Below are positions 15,804 to 24,432 of a stretch of 37,147 nt of DNA, piece by piece. The notes under the pieces are model-generated. The model made no database searches, was not told the origin of the DNA, and was given only the letters and a program-made list of their open reading frames with translations. Within the stretch, counting starts at the first letter, position 1, and the number at the start of each line of letters is the position of its first letter. The DNA comes from Curtobacterium sp. MCPF17_052 (GTDB lineage Bacteria; Actinomycetota; Actinomycetes; Actinomycetales; Microbacteriaceae): NCBI RefSeq assembly GCF_003234085.1, contig NZ_QKSD01000018.1:1-37147 (forward strand), read 5' to 3'. The translations under genes and the position numbers were made by a program.

Positions 15804-16112
15804 ATGTCGAACACGGCAGGAAACCCCGCACGGCACGACAACGTCGTCCGTCGCACTTGGAACGAGACGAAGTCCGCACTGAAGACCACGGAGTTCTACG
15901 CGTGGATCGTGGTGTCGCTCGCCATCCTCATCGCGTCGGCGGTCGTCGACAACGCCGACGAGGGCCACACCGGTTTCGGTGCCGACCAGGCCTGGTTCTA
16001 CGTCGCGCTCGTGACGATGGCCTACATCCTCAGCCGCGGCATCGCCAAGGCCGGCGTGCGCAAGCCCGAGGACGACGACGACCGTCGCGACGGCAACGGG
16101 CGCTCGAACTGA
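15804..16112 (+). CDS. Small membrane protein, 102 residues
   Basis: A protein with two predicted membrane helices (near residues 32-51 and 65-82), a polar N-terminus and a highly acidic then basic tail (EDDDDRRDGNGR). The ATG at 15804 has a perfect GAAGGAGA ribosome binding site; the nine codons before it in frame are unlikely to be used. The function is unknown; the size and shape recall small stress-related membrane proteins. The divergent MarR gene is its likely regulator. Confidence 0.8.
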   Translation: MSNTAGNPARHDNVVRRTWNETKSALKTTEFYAWIVVSLAILIASAVVDNADEGHTGFGADQAWFYVALVTMAYILSRGIAKAGVRKPEDDDDRRDGNGRSN

Positions 16113-16201
16113 TCTGACGTCGCCCGCTCTTCCCGGTCCACGACCGGGAGGGGCGCACCGGCGAGCTGATGCTCGCGAATCCGGACCTGGTGCTCCGGAC
16201 C

Positions 16202-16235
16202 ACGGGCCGTTCCGATTCCATCCGGAACGGCCCGT
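16202..16235. terminator. Bidirectional hairpin terminator
   Basis: A 13-bp perfect stem (16202-16214 with 16223-16235) and an eight-base loop. It lies between the convergent membrane-protein gene (ends 16112) and epoxide hydrolase gene (ends 16290). Confidence 0.8.
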
Positions 16236-16289
16236 CGTCATGCCCGCCGGATGTCCGGTGGAGCGCTCACCGACCGGGGGGCACGCGCG

Positions 16290-17471
16290 TCAGCGGAGGC
16301 GTCGGAACGTCGCGCGGATGTCGGCGACGAGCAGCTCCGGCTGTTCGAGCAGCGCGAAGTGCCCGCCGCGAGCGACCTCGTTGAAGTGCACGAGGTCGGC
16401 GTACCGGCGTTCGGCCCACCGTCGGGAGCGTCGGACGTACTCGCCGGGCATGATGCTCAGGCCCACGGGCACGGTCAGCGGTTCCTCGATGGTGCCGGGG
16501 CTGGCCCACCCGGTCCGGGCCGACTCCCAGTACATCCGGGCAGCGGAGGCCGCCGAGTTGGGGAGCCAGTACAGCATGACGTCGTCGATGACCTCGTCGA
16601 GTGTGAACAGTGCCTCGACGTCGCCGTGTTCGTCGTGCGAGCCGCCGACGTCCTGGAACATGGCGTAGATCCACGCGGCGAGACCGACGGGGGAGTCGGT
16701 GAGCGCGTAGCCGATCGTCTGGGGCCGGGTCGACATCTGCTGCGAGTACGCGGACAGCACCTGCCAGTAGTACCCGCCCTCCCGGAGCATGCTCTGCTCC
16801 TCCGACGTGGCGTTCCGTGCTTCGTCGTCCGTCGGCTGGAACAGCGCCATGTTGAGGTGGATGCCCGCGAGTCCGATGTCCTCCGAGGCCTGCAGTGCGG
16901 CGAGTTCGGCGGTGACGGTGGCACCCAGGTCACCGCCCTGCGCGAACCAGTCCTCGTACCCGAGCCGCACCATGAGCGCTGCCCAGGCCCGCGCGGTGCG
17001 TGCGAGGCCCCACCCGGTGGTGGTGGGCTTCCCCGAGAACCCGAACCCGGGGAGACTCGGGATGACCAGGTGGAAGGCGTCCTCGGGTGCGCCACCGTGC
17101 GCGACCGGGTCGGTCAGCGGTCCGATGGCATGGCGGAACTCCAGGACGGAGCCGGGCCAACCGTGGGTGAGGAGCAGCGGGCGTGCTCCGGGGACGGCCG
17201 ACCGGACGTGCAGGAAGTGGACCTCCAGCCCGTCGATGGTCGTCGTGTGCTGTCCCCAGCTGTTGAGCAGTCCCTCTGTCCGGCGCCAGTCGTAGGCGGT
17301 CGCCCAGTGGTCGACGAGCGCCTGGACCTTCTCGAGGCGCGGCCCCTGCGAGGTGTCCTCGACGGTCTCGCGCTCCGGCCAACGGGTGGCGAGGAGCCGT
17401 CGCCGGAGGTCGTCGAGGTCTGCCTGCGGGACGTCGAGGGTGAACGGTGTGACGGTCGTGGTGTCGTGCAA
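16290..17471 (-). CDS. Epoxide hydrolase, alpha/beta-hydrolase fold
   Basis: A 393-residue member of the microsomal-type epoxide hydrolase family, with the N-terminal EHN segment (TPFTLDVPQADLDDLRRRL, residues 9-27) followed by the hydrolase fold. The oxyanion-hole motif HGWPGS is at 103-108, the nucleophile Asp181 is in GGDLG, and the catalytic His is in RGGHFALLE near residue 370. It opens epoxides to diols in the cytoplasm. The start is TTG at 17471, chosen because GAAGGAG lies five bases upstream and the next residues match the family N-terminus. The frame upstream runs into the divergent MarR gene and is not coding. Probably controlled by that MarR through the operator at 17519-17555. 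Confidence 0.92.
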   Translation of the reverse strand: MHDTTTVTPFTLDVPQADLDDLRRRLLATRWPERETVEDTSQGPRLEKVQALVDHWATAYDWRRTEGLLNSWGQHTTTIDGLEVHFLHVRSAVPGARPLLLTHGWPGSVLEFRHAIGPLTDPVAHGGAPEDAFHLVIPSLPGFGFSGKPTTTGWGLARTARAWAALMVRLGYEDWFAQGGDLGATVTAELAALQASEDIGLAGIHLNMALFQPTDDEARNATSEEQSMLREGGYYWQVLSAYSQQMSTRPQTIGYALTDSPVGLAAWIYAMFQDVGGSHDEHGDVEALFTLDEVIDDVMLYWLPNSAASAARMYWESARTGWASPGTIEEPLTVPVGLSIMPGEYVRRSRRWAERRYADLVHFNEVARGGHFALLEQPELLVADIRATFRRLR

Positions 17472-17518
17472 GGGGACTCCTTCGTGTCGGGCACGGAGCC
17501 GGTCCGTGTGCACGATGA

Positions 17519-17555
17519 TCTTGTCACAAGACGATCTTGTGCGTGTATCGTCTTG
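17519..17555. promoter_or_regulatory. Dense MarR operator between divergent genes
   Basis: Overlapping perfect inverted repeats fill this stretch: TCTTGT-N1-ACAAGA (17519-17531), ACAAGA-N3-TCTTGT (17526-17540) and CAAGACGAT-N11-ATCGTCTTG (17527-17555). It lies between the epoxide hydrolase start (17471) and the MarR start (17559) and reaches almost to the latter. Binding here should affect both promoters. Confidence 0.72.
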
Positions 17556-17558
17556 GAC

Positions 17559-18140
17559 ATGAACCGTTCCGGACGTGCCGAACCGACCACGGGCCTCCCG
17601 GAGATCGACTGGGCGGCCGGCGGCATCGAGACCGAACTCGGATGGGCCCTGCCGCTGGTGCTGCAGGAGTTCACCCGCCTGGGGACCGGCGCCGTCGCCG
17701 ATGTGCCCGGCGGACCGCGTGGGTACCAGGTGCTCGTCGCGATCACGACCGAGGAGACGTCCTCGCAACTCGCTCTCGCCCGGCGACTCGGGGTGGACAA
17801 GACCCAGATGACCTACGTCGTCGACGCGCTCGAGGCCGGTGGGTACGTCGAGCGTCGCCCCGCGCCGACCGACCGGCGAGTCCGCCAGGTGCTCCCGACC
17901 GGTGCGGGCCGGGAACTGCTCGCCCGGGCCCGCCGGTCCCTCCGTGACGCCGAGGGTGTCCTGATGGGCCACCTGAGCGAGGACGAGCAGACGTCGGTCC
18001 GGCACCTGCTCGCCCGTGTCGCACTCGCTGCGGGCGCGACCGCGCCCGGAGTCGACCCCGCGTTCCAGCACCCGCTGGCCGCCCCGGAGCGCTCGCGCCG
18101 GAACCCCTCGTCGTCGATCCCGTCGACCACCCCACAGTGA
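17559..18140 (+). CDS. MarR-family regulator of the epoxide hydrolase locus
   Basis: A 193-residue winged-helix regulator. Recognition helix LARRLGVDKTQMTYVVDALEAGGYV and wing RRPAPTDRRVRQVLPT lie near residues 77-118. A disordered Pro/Ser-rich tail of about 30 residues follows the last helix. The ATG is only four bases from the operator, so its message is probably leaderless or nearly so and autorepressed. An NmrA-like reductase starts ten bases after its stop. Confidence 0.9.
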   Translation: MNRSGRAEPTTGLPEIDWAAGGIETELGWALPLVLQEFTRLGTGAVADVPGGPRGYQVLVAITTEETSSQLALARRLGVDKTQMTYVVDALEAGGYVERRPAPTDRRVRQVLPTGAGRELLARARRSLRDAEGVLMGHLSEDEQTSVRHLLARVALAAGATAPGVDPAFQHPLAAPERSRRNPSSSIPSTTPQ

Positions 18141-18150
18141 GGCCCCTCCC

Positions 18151-19074
18151 ATGACCAGCACCGTCCTCGTCGCCGGCGCAACCGGTGACCTCGGCCACCG
18201 CGTCGTCCGCGAACTCCTCGGCCACGACGTCCGGGTCCGCGTCCTGACCCGTCCCGGCAGCGCGTCCGCCGCCGCCCGCTTCGGCGACCACCCGCAGGTC
18301 GACGTCGTCGTCGCCGGTTACGACGACCACGACGCCCTGACCCACGCGGTGGACGGTTCCGACGTCGTGGTGTCGACCGTCAGCGGCACCCGGCCGGTCG
18401 TCGTCGACGCGCAGCGCGCACTCCTCGCGGCGACCGTCGCCGCCGGGGTGCCGCGGTTCATCCCGTCCGACTACTCGGCGGACTACCGACGGATCACGCC
18501 GGGGACGAACCGGAACTTCGAACTCCGTCGCGAGTTCGCCGCGGACGTCGACGCGGCACCGGTGCAGGCGACGTCGATCCTCACCGGGATGTTCACCGAC
18601 CTGCTCACCGGGGAGGCGCCGATGATCCTGTTCGGTCGCCGCCTGGTCCTGTTCTGGTCGTCCGCCGACCAGGTCCTGGACTTCACCACGAAGGACGACG
18701 TCGCCCGGGTCACCGCCCTCGCCGCCCTGGACGACGACGCTCCCCGGGTGATCGAGATGGCGGGTGACCAGCTGACGGCCCGTGACGTCGCACGGACGGT
18801 GAGCGAGCTGACCGGTACCCGCTTCCGACTGCAGTGGGCGGGGACGACCGGCACGCTGTCCGCCATGAGCGCGGTCGGGAAGCGACTCGCGAAGGACCCC
18901 GACGAGACGTTCCCGGCGTGGCAGGGGATGCAGTACTTCGTGAGCATGTTCAGCGGTCAGGCGCAGCTGCGGCACGTCGACAACGGGCGGTACGGCACGC
19001 ACGAGTGGACGAGCGTCCGTGACGTCCTCCGGACGCACCTCACCGAGCAGGGGTCGGCGACGACGGCGCGGTGA
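18151..19074 (+). CDS. NmrA-like NAD(P)-binding protein
   Basis: A 307-residue atypical short-chain dehydrogenase of the NmrA/isoflavone-reductase type. The N-terminal Rossmann motif GATGDLG is at residues 9-15, and PSDYSADYR follows the active-site strand. Some relatives reduce quinones or heterocycles and others only sense NADP; I cannot tell which this is. It sits ten bases downstream of the MarR gene, so one transcript is likely. With the epoxide hydrolase across the operator it suggests a response to reactive or aromatic compounds. Confidence 0.88.
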   Translation: MTSTVLVAGATGDLGHRVVRELLGHDVRVRVLTRPGSASAAARFGDHPQVDVVVAGYDDHDALTHAVDGSDVVVSTVSGTRPVVVDAQRALLAATVAAGVPRFIPSDYSADYRRITPGTNRNFELRREFAADVDAAPVQATSILTGMFTDLLTGEAPMILFGRRLVLFWSSADQVLDFTTKDDVARVTALAALDDDAPRVIEMAGDQLTARDVARTVSELTGTRFRLQWAGTTGTLSAMSAVGKRLAKDPDETFPAWQGMQYFVSMFSGQAQLRHVDNGRYGTHEWTSVRDVLRTHLTEQGSATTAR

Positions 19075-19099
19075 CCACGGCCGGGAGGTCGCGCGTTTC

Positions 19100-19109
19100 G
19101 TATCGATAC
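19100..19109. promoter_or_regulatory. LacI-type palindrome upstream of surface enzyme gene
   Basis: The perfect palindrome GTATCGATAC has a central CG, as in LacI-family operators, and is flanked by TT and AA four bases out. It lies nine bases upstream of a plausible -35 (TTGCCT, 19119-19124), which is followed 17-18 bases later by a weak -10 (TTAGCG/TAGCGT near 19142-19148). The LacI gene at 23335 is the obvious candidate to bind it. Confidence 0.55.
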
Positions 19110-19231
19110 ACAAATCGCTTGCCTTCCGGCATCCGACCCGCTTAGCGTGACGGTGCCGGCCTCCGTCGAGGGGCCGGGAGGGCGGACGACGACGTCTGCC
19201 TCGCCAGACCCCGACGACGGTGTTGGAGCAG

Positions 19232-22200
19232 ATGACGATGAGAACGACCAGACGTGGACGCGCGTTCGCGGCCATCACGACGGCGGCAGCGGTGGTGGCG
19301 GCGATCGCGTCGCCCGCCCTCACCGCGACGGCGGCGGTGCAGCCGCCACAGCCCCTCGTCGTCGGTGCGGAACGACTTCCCGCCGGAGCCGGGGCCGCCG
19401 GCACGACGGACCTCACCGCGCAGGGTGGGCTCGACTGGGTGCACGCCGACGGGGGTGCGACCGAGACGAAGCGGGACCGCACCGACGCGATGACGCTGAC
19501 GAGCCTCCGTCCCGAGACACCGACCGTCGCGCTCTCCGACAGCCCGGTCGCCTTCGCGTGGTCCGACGGAGCGCGGCAGGAGACCGCGACGGGGGTGACC
19601 ACCGGAGCCGTGTACCGCTACGACCTGACCACCGTCGGCGACGCCACGGAGCACGACGCGGGCTTCCGCCTCACCGTGCCGAGCGGGCAGGGTACCCGCC
19701 AGCTGACCCTGGTCGGCGGGATCTGGCAGGCCAGCGCCGACCTGACCGTCGCGACCACCGACGGCGCCACCGTCCAGACCAGCCGGCTGTCGGCCGGCGG
19801 GTCCGCCGCGGTCCAGCGCACCACCGTGACCATGCGGCCGGGGGAGGGCGCGGTCGTCACCGCGACCCTGCGGACGGTCGCCGGGCGGGACGGCAACGTC
19901 TCGTTCATGGGCGCGGCCCTGCGCTCACTGGACGACGGGCCGCAGCTGACCGCCGGACCGACACCGCAACGGATCGACCTCACGGCTGCCGGCACCAGCG
20001 ACTGGCTGCACCTCGACGGAGCCACCGTGGACCGGTCTCGGGACGGCGACGGCTCCCTGGGCGTGGTGGACCGTGACCCGGCGGGCACGATCAAGCAGCA
20101 GGGCGACAACCCGACGACGTACAGCTGGACGAACGGCGTCCCGACGGCGACGCAGGACGGTACCCGGACCGGTGGCGTCTTCCTCGCTCCGGGCGACGAC
20201 GCCACCAAGCCGTCCGGCTGGGACCTCACCGTGCGGGCTGACCGGGCACCGCGGACCCTGCAGTTCGTCGCCGGAGTCTGGCAGGCCAGCGCCAGGCTGA
20301 GCGTCACCCTCGACGACACGGCCGAGCCCGTCCTCACCGACACGGGACTGACGGCGGGCGGCTCCGCGGTGAGCCACCTGTACACGCTGACGATCCCGGC
20401 GGGGGCCGCGGCACGCGTCAGCGCGCAGCTCACCGCGACGACGGAGTCCGGCGGGAACGGGAACGTCACCCTGGCCGGGGTCGCCCTCGCGCCGCAGGAC
20501 CACCGGGTGGAACTGACCGACCTGGTGCAGCAGGCGCGCGCGGTCGACCTGGCCACCGCCGACGAGCCGAGCGTCGCGCAGCTCGAGGCGGAGACCGCGA
20601 CGGCCTCGGCGCTGCTCGACGACGCCGGCTCGAGCGATGCCGACGTCCAGAGCGCGACGCACCTGCTCCGAGCGGCGTTGGCCGCCGTCACCGCGAGTGC
20701 GAGTGGTGCCCGGTACACCTGGCAGAGCCACCCCGGGCTCACGAGCTCATTCGGGTGGGAGGGGGACGTGGACGCCCCGATCGCGTTCATCGACGGCAGC
20801 TACCGCCTCCGTGACCACGGCGACACGATGATCACCTTCGGCGTGCCGGACATCCCGGGCAAGATCAGCTGGGAGAACGCGGAGGGCTACCTGCCGGCAT
20901 TCGTCAGCCGCTACGCCAAGGCCGGGCTCGACATCTCGGTGCAGAGCTTCGCGGACGAGGTCACCGTGGGCGGCAACCGGTACGAGGTCGCGTACTCGCG
21001 GATGACCGTGACGAACACGACGGACACCGCCGCCACGCTGCCCCGGGTCTCGTCCGCGCTGGTGCCGCTCGACGGCTCCAGCCGCGCCACGACCGTCGAC
21101 CCGGGTGCCACCGTCGTCCGCGACTACGCCGTCGGAGCAGACCGGTTCGGCGGCACGTACGCCTGGCCCTCGGACGCGCAGATCGCCGGGCTCGGCAGCT
21201 ACGACGACCACTACGCCCACATGCGGACCTACTGGAACGACCGGCTCGCCACCGTCGCCGACATCACGGCGCTGCCGGACCCGAGCCTCATCGACGCCTA
21301 CAAGGCCGGCTACATCTACACGCTGATCATCCGGGACGACGTCGACGGGCAGAAGCAGCTGCACGTGGGCGAGAACGGGTACGACGAGATGTTCGACCAC
21401 GACACGATCGGCATCGTCTCGAACCTGCTCAACATGGGTGACTTCGCGTACGCGAAGGACTACCTCGCGACGCTGCCCGCCGAGCTGCAGTACCAGGACG
21501 CCAAGTGGAAGTACAGCGCGCCGTACGCGATGTACCTCGAGCGGACCGGGGACGACACCTTCGTCCGCGACCACTTCGCCACGATCCGGGAGAACACCCA
21601 CACGATCGCCAGCGACCGTGAGGACGACGGCACCGGGATCATCAAGATCACCAACGCCATCGACTCCGACGGCCACTGGACGGTCGACAACTGGTCGGCG
21701 CTCTACGGCCTGTCGACCTACCGCTACCTCGCGGAGCGGCTGGGCGACGACGCCGAGGCGAGCTGGGCGCAGTCCGAGTACGACAGCCTGATGGCGGCGG
21801 CGAACGCACGACTCGACGCGACCCGCAGCGAGTTCGGCATCGACTACATGCCGATGGCGATGGACGAGCCGAACGAGACCGGCCCCCGGAGCGACCCGCG
21901 GGACGCCAACTGGGCGTCGATGTTCCTGTTCGGCGGTTGGGCGTGGGACAGCTACCTCTACGACATGCCGCAGTCCGGCACGATGCTCGACAGCATCGAC
22001 GAGACCTACGCCTACGGCATCGACCGACGGAAGGACGTCTCGGACTCCCCGGCGAACTTCGGCGGGTACCCGCACGGCTACTACTCCAGCGCGTACAACG
22101 CCGGGTACGGCGGGGCGGCACTGCGCGGCGAGGACCACCGCGACATCGGGATCAAGGCCTACCAGTTCATGATCGAGCACTCCCAGAGCGGCCCGTTCGG

Positions 22201-23236
22201 CTGGTGGGAGGGCGTGGACCAACCGAAGGCCGACTCCCCGTGGGACATCGACCACGCGTCCGGCGGCGGCGGGTCCGACCAGCACATGTGGGGCCAGGCG
22301 ATGGGCACGAAGGTCCTGTTCGACTCGCTCCTCTCGCTGAAGTCCGACGGCTCGCTCATCGTCGGCCGCGGAGTCCCGGCCGACTGGGTCTCCACGGGCA
22401 AGCAGGTCGCGCTCGACCGCTTCCCGGTGCAGGACGGCGGTCGTGTCGGGTACGCCATGACCGCCGACGACGACTCCGTGCACCTGACGTTCTCGGGCGA
22501 CCTGGACCGTGTCCCGAGCATCAGCGTGCAACTCCTCGCCCTCGAGGGGAACATCGCCAGCGTCGACGTCCCGGGCGCGACGGTCGACCGGGCAGCCGGC
22601 ACGGTCACGCTGCCGAAGGGCACGGAGTCCGTCACGATCGGTCTCGGAGAAGCCACCGTGACACCGGCCCCCACGGCGACCGAGCTGCCGACCATCTCGG
22701 GTCAGCCGACCGTGGGCAGCACCCTCACCGCGCACCCCGGTACGTGGTCGACCGACGGGCTGACGTTCCGGTACCAGTGGCTCCGTGACGGCGAGCCGGT
22801 CGCCGCGGCGCGGGCGCGGGCGGCGTCGTCGCCGGCGACCTACCTGGTCGCCGCGGCCGACGCCGGACACCGGATCGCGGTCCGGGTCACCGCGTCGCGT
22901 CCCGGCTCCGAGGACGGCACCGCGACCTCGCGGTCGGTCACGATCACCCGAGCGACGGACGGCGCCGGTGCCGGTGGTGGTGGCGTCGGCGGCGGCACCG
23001 GCGGCGGTACCGACCCCGGCGCGGGCAACGGGAGCGACCCGGGCCCGGATGCCGGCACCGGTGGCGCCACGGTCCCCGACGGGAGGCCCGGACCACTGGC
23101 CTTCACGGGGAGCGACCTCCTGGTGCCCCTGTCGGTGCTCGCAGCCGTCCTGCTGGCCGCCGGTCTGACGGCGACCGTGGTCCGACGGCGCCGGACGAGC
23201 GGTGAGGGCGCCACCCCGGGCAGCGGGGACGAGTGA
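19232..23236 (+). CDS. Large cell-wall-anchored putative glycoside hydrolase
   Basis: A 1334-residue exported protein. Signal peptide: RTTRRGR then a hydrophobic stretch to about residue 33. Two related beta modules follow (about 58-230 and 248-424), sharing DLTAxGxxDWxHxDG, a W...G turn, and VGGIWQAS versus VAGVWQAS. A helical linker covers about 430-485. About 492-1050 looks like a beta-sandwich plus (alpha/alpha)6 barrel, as in several glycosidase families, with rich acidic/aromatic loops (GENGYDEMFDHDTI, FGWWEGVDQP). An Ig-like domain (about 1148-1235), a Gly/Asp linker, LAFTG at 1289-1293, a membrane helix and RRRR form a sortase anchor. The ATG at 19232 has GGAG upstream; ATG 19238 and GTG 19220 are alternatives. 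I cannot assign the catalytic family or substrate. Confidence 0.8.
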   Translation: MTMRTTRRGRAFAAITTAAAVVAAIASPALTATAAVQPPQPLVVGAERLPAGAGAAGTTDLTAQGGLDWVHADGGATETKRDRTDAMTLTSLRPETPTVALSDSPVAFAWSDGARQETATGVTTGAVYRYDLTTVGDATEHDAGFRLTVPSGQGTRQLTLVGGIWQASADLTVATTDGATVQTSRLSAGGSAAVQRTTVTMRPGEGAVVTATLRTVAGRDGNVSFMGAALRSLDDGPQLTAGPTPQRIDLTAAGTSDWLHLDGATVDRSRDGDGSLGVVDRDPAGTIKQQGDNPTTYSWTNGVPTATQDGTRTGGVFLAPGDDATKPSGWDLTVRADRAPRTLQFVAGVWQASARLSVTLDDTAEPVLTDTGLTAGGSAVSHLYTLTIPAGAAARVSAQLTATTESGGNGNVTLAGVALAPQDHRVELTDLVQQARAVDLATADEPSVAQLEAETATASALLDDAGSSDADVQSATHLLRAALAAVTASASGARYTWQSHPGLTSSFGWEGDVDAPIAFIDGSYRLRDHGDTMITFGVPDIPGKISWENAEGYLPAFVSRYAKAGLDISVQSFADEVTVGGNRYEVAYSRMTVTNTTDTAATLPRVSSALVPLDGSSRATTVDPGATVVRDYAVGADRFGGTYAWPSDAQIAGLGSYDDHYAHMRTYWNDRLATVADITALPDPSLIDAYKAGYIYTLIIRDDVDGQKQLHVGENGYDEMFDHDTIGIVSNLLNMGDFAYAKDYLATLPAELQYQDAKWKYSAPYAMYLERTGDDTFVRDHFATIRENTHTIASDREDDGTGIIKITNAIDSDGHWTVDNWSALYGLSTYRYLAERLGDDAEASWAQSEYDSLMAAANARLDATRSEFGIDYMPMAMDEPNETGPRSDPRDANWASMFLFGGWAWDSYLYDMPQSGTMLDSIDETYAYGIDRRKDVSDSPANFGGYPHGYYSSAYNAGYGGAALRGEDHRDIGIKAYQFMIEHSQSGPFGWWEGVDQPKADSPWDIDHASGGGGSDQHMWGQAMGTKVLFDSLLSLKSDGSLIVGRGVPADWVSTGKQVALDRFPVQDGGRVGYAMTADDDSVHLTFSGDLDRVPSISVQLLALEGNIASVDVPGATVDRAAGTVTLPKGTESVTIGLGEATVTPAPTATELPTISGQPTVGSTLTAHPGTWSTDGLTFRYQWLRDGEPVAAARARAASSPATYLVAAADAGHRIAVRVTASRPGSEDGTATSRSVTITRATDGAGAGGGGVGGGTGGGTDPGAGNGSDPGPDAGTGGATVPDGRPGPLAFTGSDLLVPLSVLAAVLLAAGLTATVVRRRRTSGEGATPGSGDE

Positions 23237-23334
23237 CGACCGGCCGCCGGACCGACGGTCCGGTGGCCGGTGCCGCTCCGCGACGCGGTCCAGCCCACCG
23301 GGGACCGGCAGGCGGCCCGCACTATCGTGGGACG

Positions 23335-24432
23335 GTGCCGGACCGGACGAGGGTGACGATGGCCGACGTGGCACGTGCTGCGGGCGTGTCCGTGATGACG
23401 GTCTCCTACGCCTACAGCGCCCCGCACCGGGTCTCCCCGGGGACCCGGGCCCGCGTCGAGACCTCCGCGGCGGCCCTCGGGTACGCCGGACCGAACCCGG
23501 CCGCCCGCTCCCTGCGCCAGGGTCGGAGCAACAGCATCGCCGTCGTCGTCGGTGAGGGGCTGACCTACGCCTTCGACGACCCGGAGTCGAGCCGGTTCCT
23601 GGCCGGCGTCGCGTCGGTGTGCGTCGAGTTCCAGCAGAGCCTGACCCTGGTGCCGGTGAACGGTGACGCCCGGGACGCCGATCGGATCCGGGAGTCCGCC
23701 GCCGACGCCTTCGTCCTCTGGACCGGCGTGTCCGACGGACCCCTGCTCGACGCCGTCGTCGCCTCCGGGCGGCGGGTCGCGATCCAGGGCGCCGAGCCGG
23801 ACTCGCTCCGAGCGCGGCCCGATGCCGACCAGGTCGCGGGTCGGGTGCACGTCGTCACGATCGACGACCGGTCCGCGGCGGCAGCGGTCGCCACCGCCAC
23901 CTTCGCCGGCGCCGCACGTCCGGCCGTCGTCAGCTTCGCCCTCGAGGACGAGCAGGAGGCCACCGTGGTCCACGGTCCCGCCCTCGATGACGTCCGGTTC
24001 CCCGGGGCCCGTCAGCGGCTCCGCGGCTACCGGGACGCGGTCGAGGCCGCGGGACACCGCTGGGCCGACGTCCCCGTCGCGGTCGTCGGACGGAACCACC
24101 GCCAGGACGCCCGACCCGTCATCGAGGAACTGCTCGGCGGTGCCGACGCCCAGGAGTCCGCGCCGGACGCCGTCGTCGCGATGAGCGACCAACTCGCCCT
24201 CGCGGTGCTCGACGTCCTCACCGAGACCGACCGGAGCACACCGGGGGACGTCGCGGTGAGCGGCTGGGACGACTCCCCGGAGGCTGCGCAGCACGGGCTG
24301 ACGAGCGTGCACCAGGCGCTCGAGGAGCAGGGCACCCAGTGCGCCCTGCTCGCGCTCGGACAGGTGACCGAGGCGCCCACTGCTCCCTGGTCGCTGGCCC
24401 TGCGGACCACCACCCGGCCGGAGCGACCGTGA
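23335..24432 (+). CDS. LacI-family transcriptional regulator
   Basis: A 365-residue regulator. The N-terminal helix-turn-helix (VTMADVARAAGVSVMTVSYAY) and the hinge PAARSLRQGRS are followed by a periplasmic-binding-like sensor domain ending in SGWDDSPEAAQHGLTSVHQ. The recognition helix is MTVSYAYSAPHRVS, lacking the usual VLN of the family. GTG at 23335 is taken as the start; a -10-like CACTAT (23320-23325) lies just upstream, so the message may be leaderless. ATG 23359 is an alternative. The gene follows the surface enzyme by 98 bases and overlaps the beta-lactamase gene by four. Likely controls the surface enzyme via 19100-19109. Confidence 0.9.
   Translation: MPDRTRVTMADVARAAGVSVMTVSYAYSAPHRVSPGTRARVETSAAALGYAGPNPAARSLRQGRSNSIAVVVGEGLTYAFDDPESSRFLAGVASVCVEFQQSLTLVPVNGDARDADRIRESAADAFVLWTGVSDGPLLDAVVASGRRVAIQGAEPDSLRARPDADQVAGRVHVVTIDDRSAAAAVATATFAGAARPAVVSFALEDEQEATVVHGPALDDVRFPGARQRLRGYRDAVEAAGHRWADVPVAVVGRNHRQDARPVIEELLGGADAQESAPDAVVAMSDQLALAVLDVLTETDRSTPGDVAVSGWDDSPEAAQHGLTSVHQALEEQGTQCALLALGQVTEAPTAPWSLALRTTTRPERP

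Noticed and set aside
16290..18161. Extended 623-residue version of the epoxide hydrolase
   Set aside because: The extra N-terminus is antisense to the MarR gene and crosses the operator. The TTG at 17471 has a proper ribosome binding site and the family N-terminus.
20747..23374. 875-codon open frame on the minus strand
   Set aside because: Antisense to the surface enzyme gene; repetitive Arg/Val/Asp/Gly composition and no recognisable domain.
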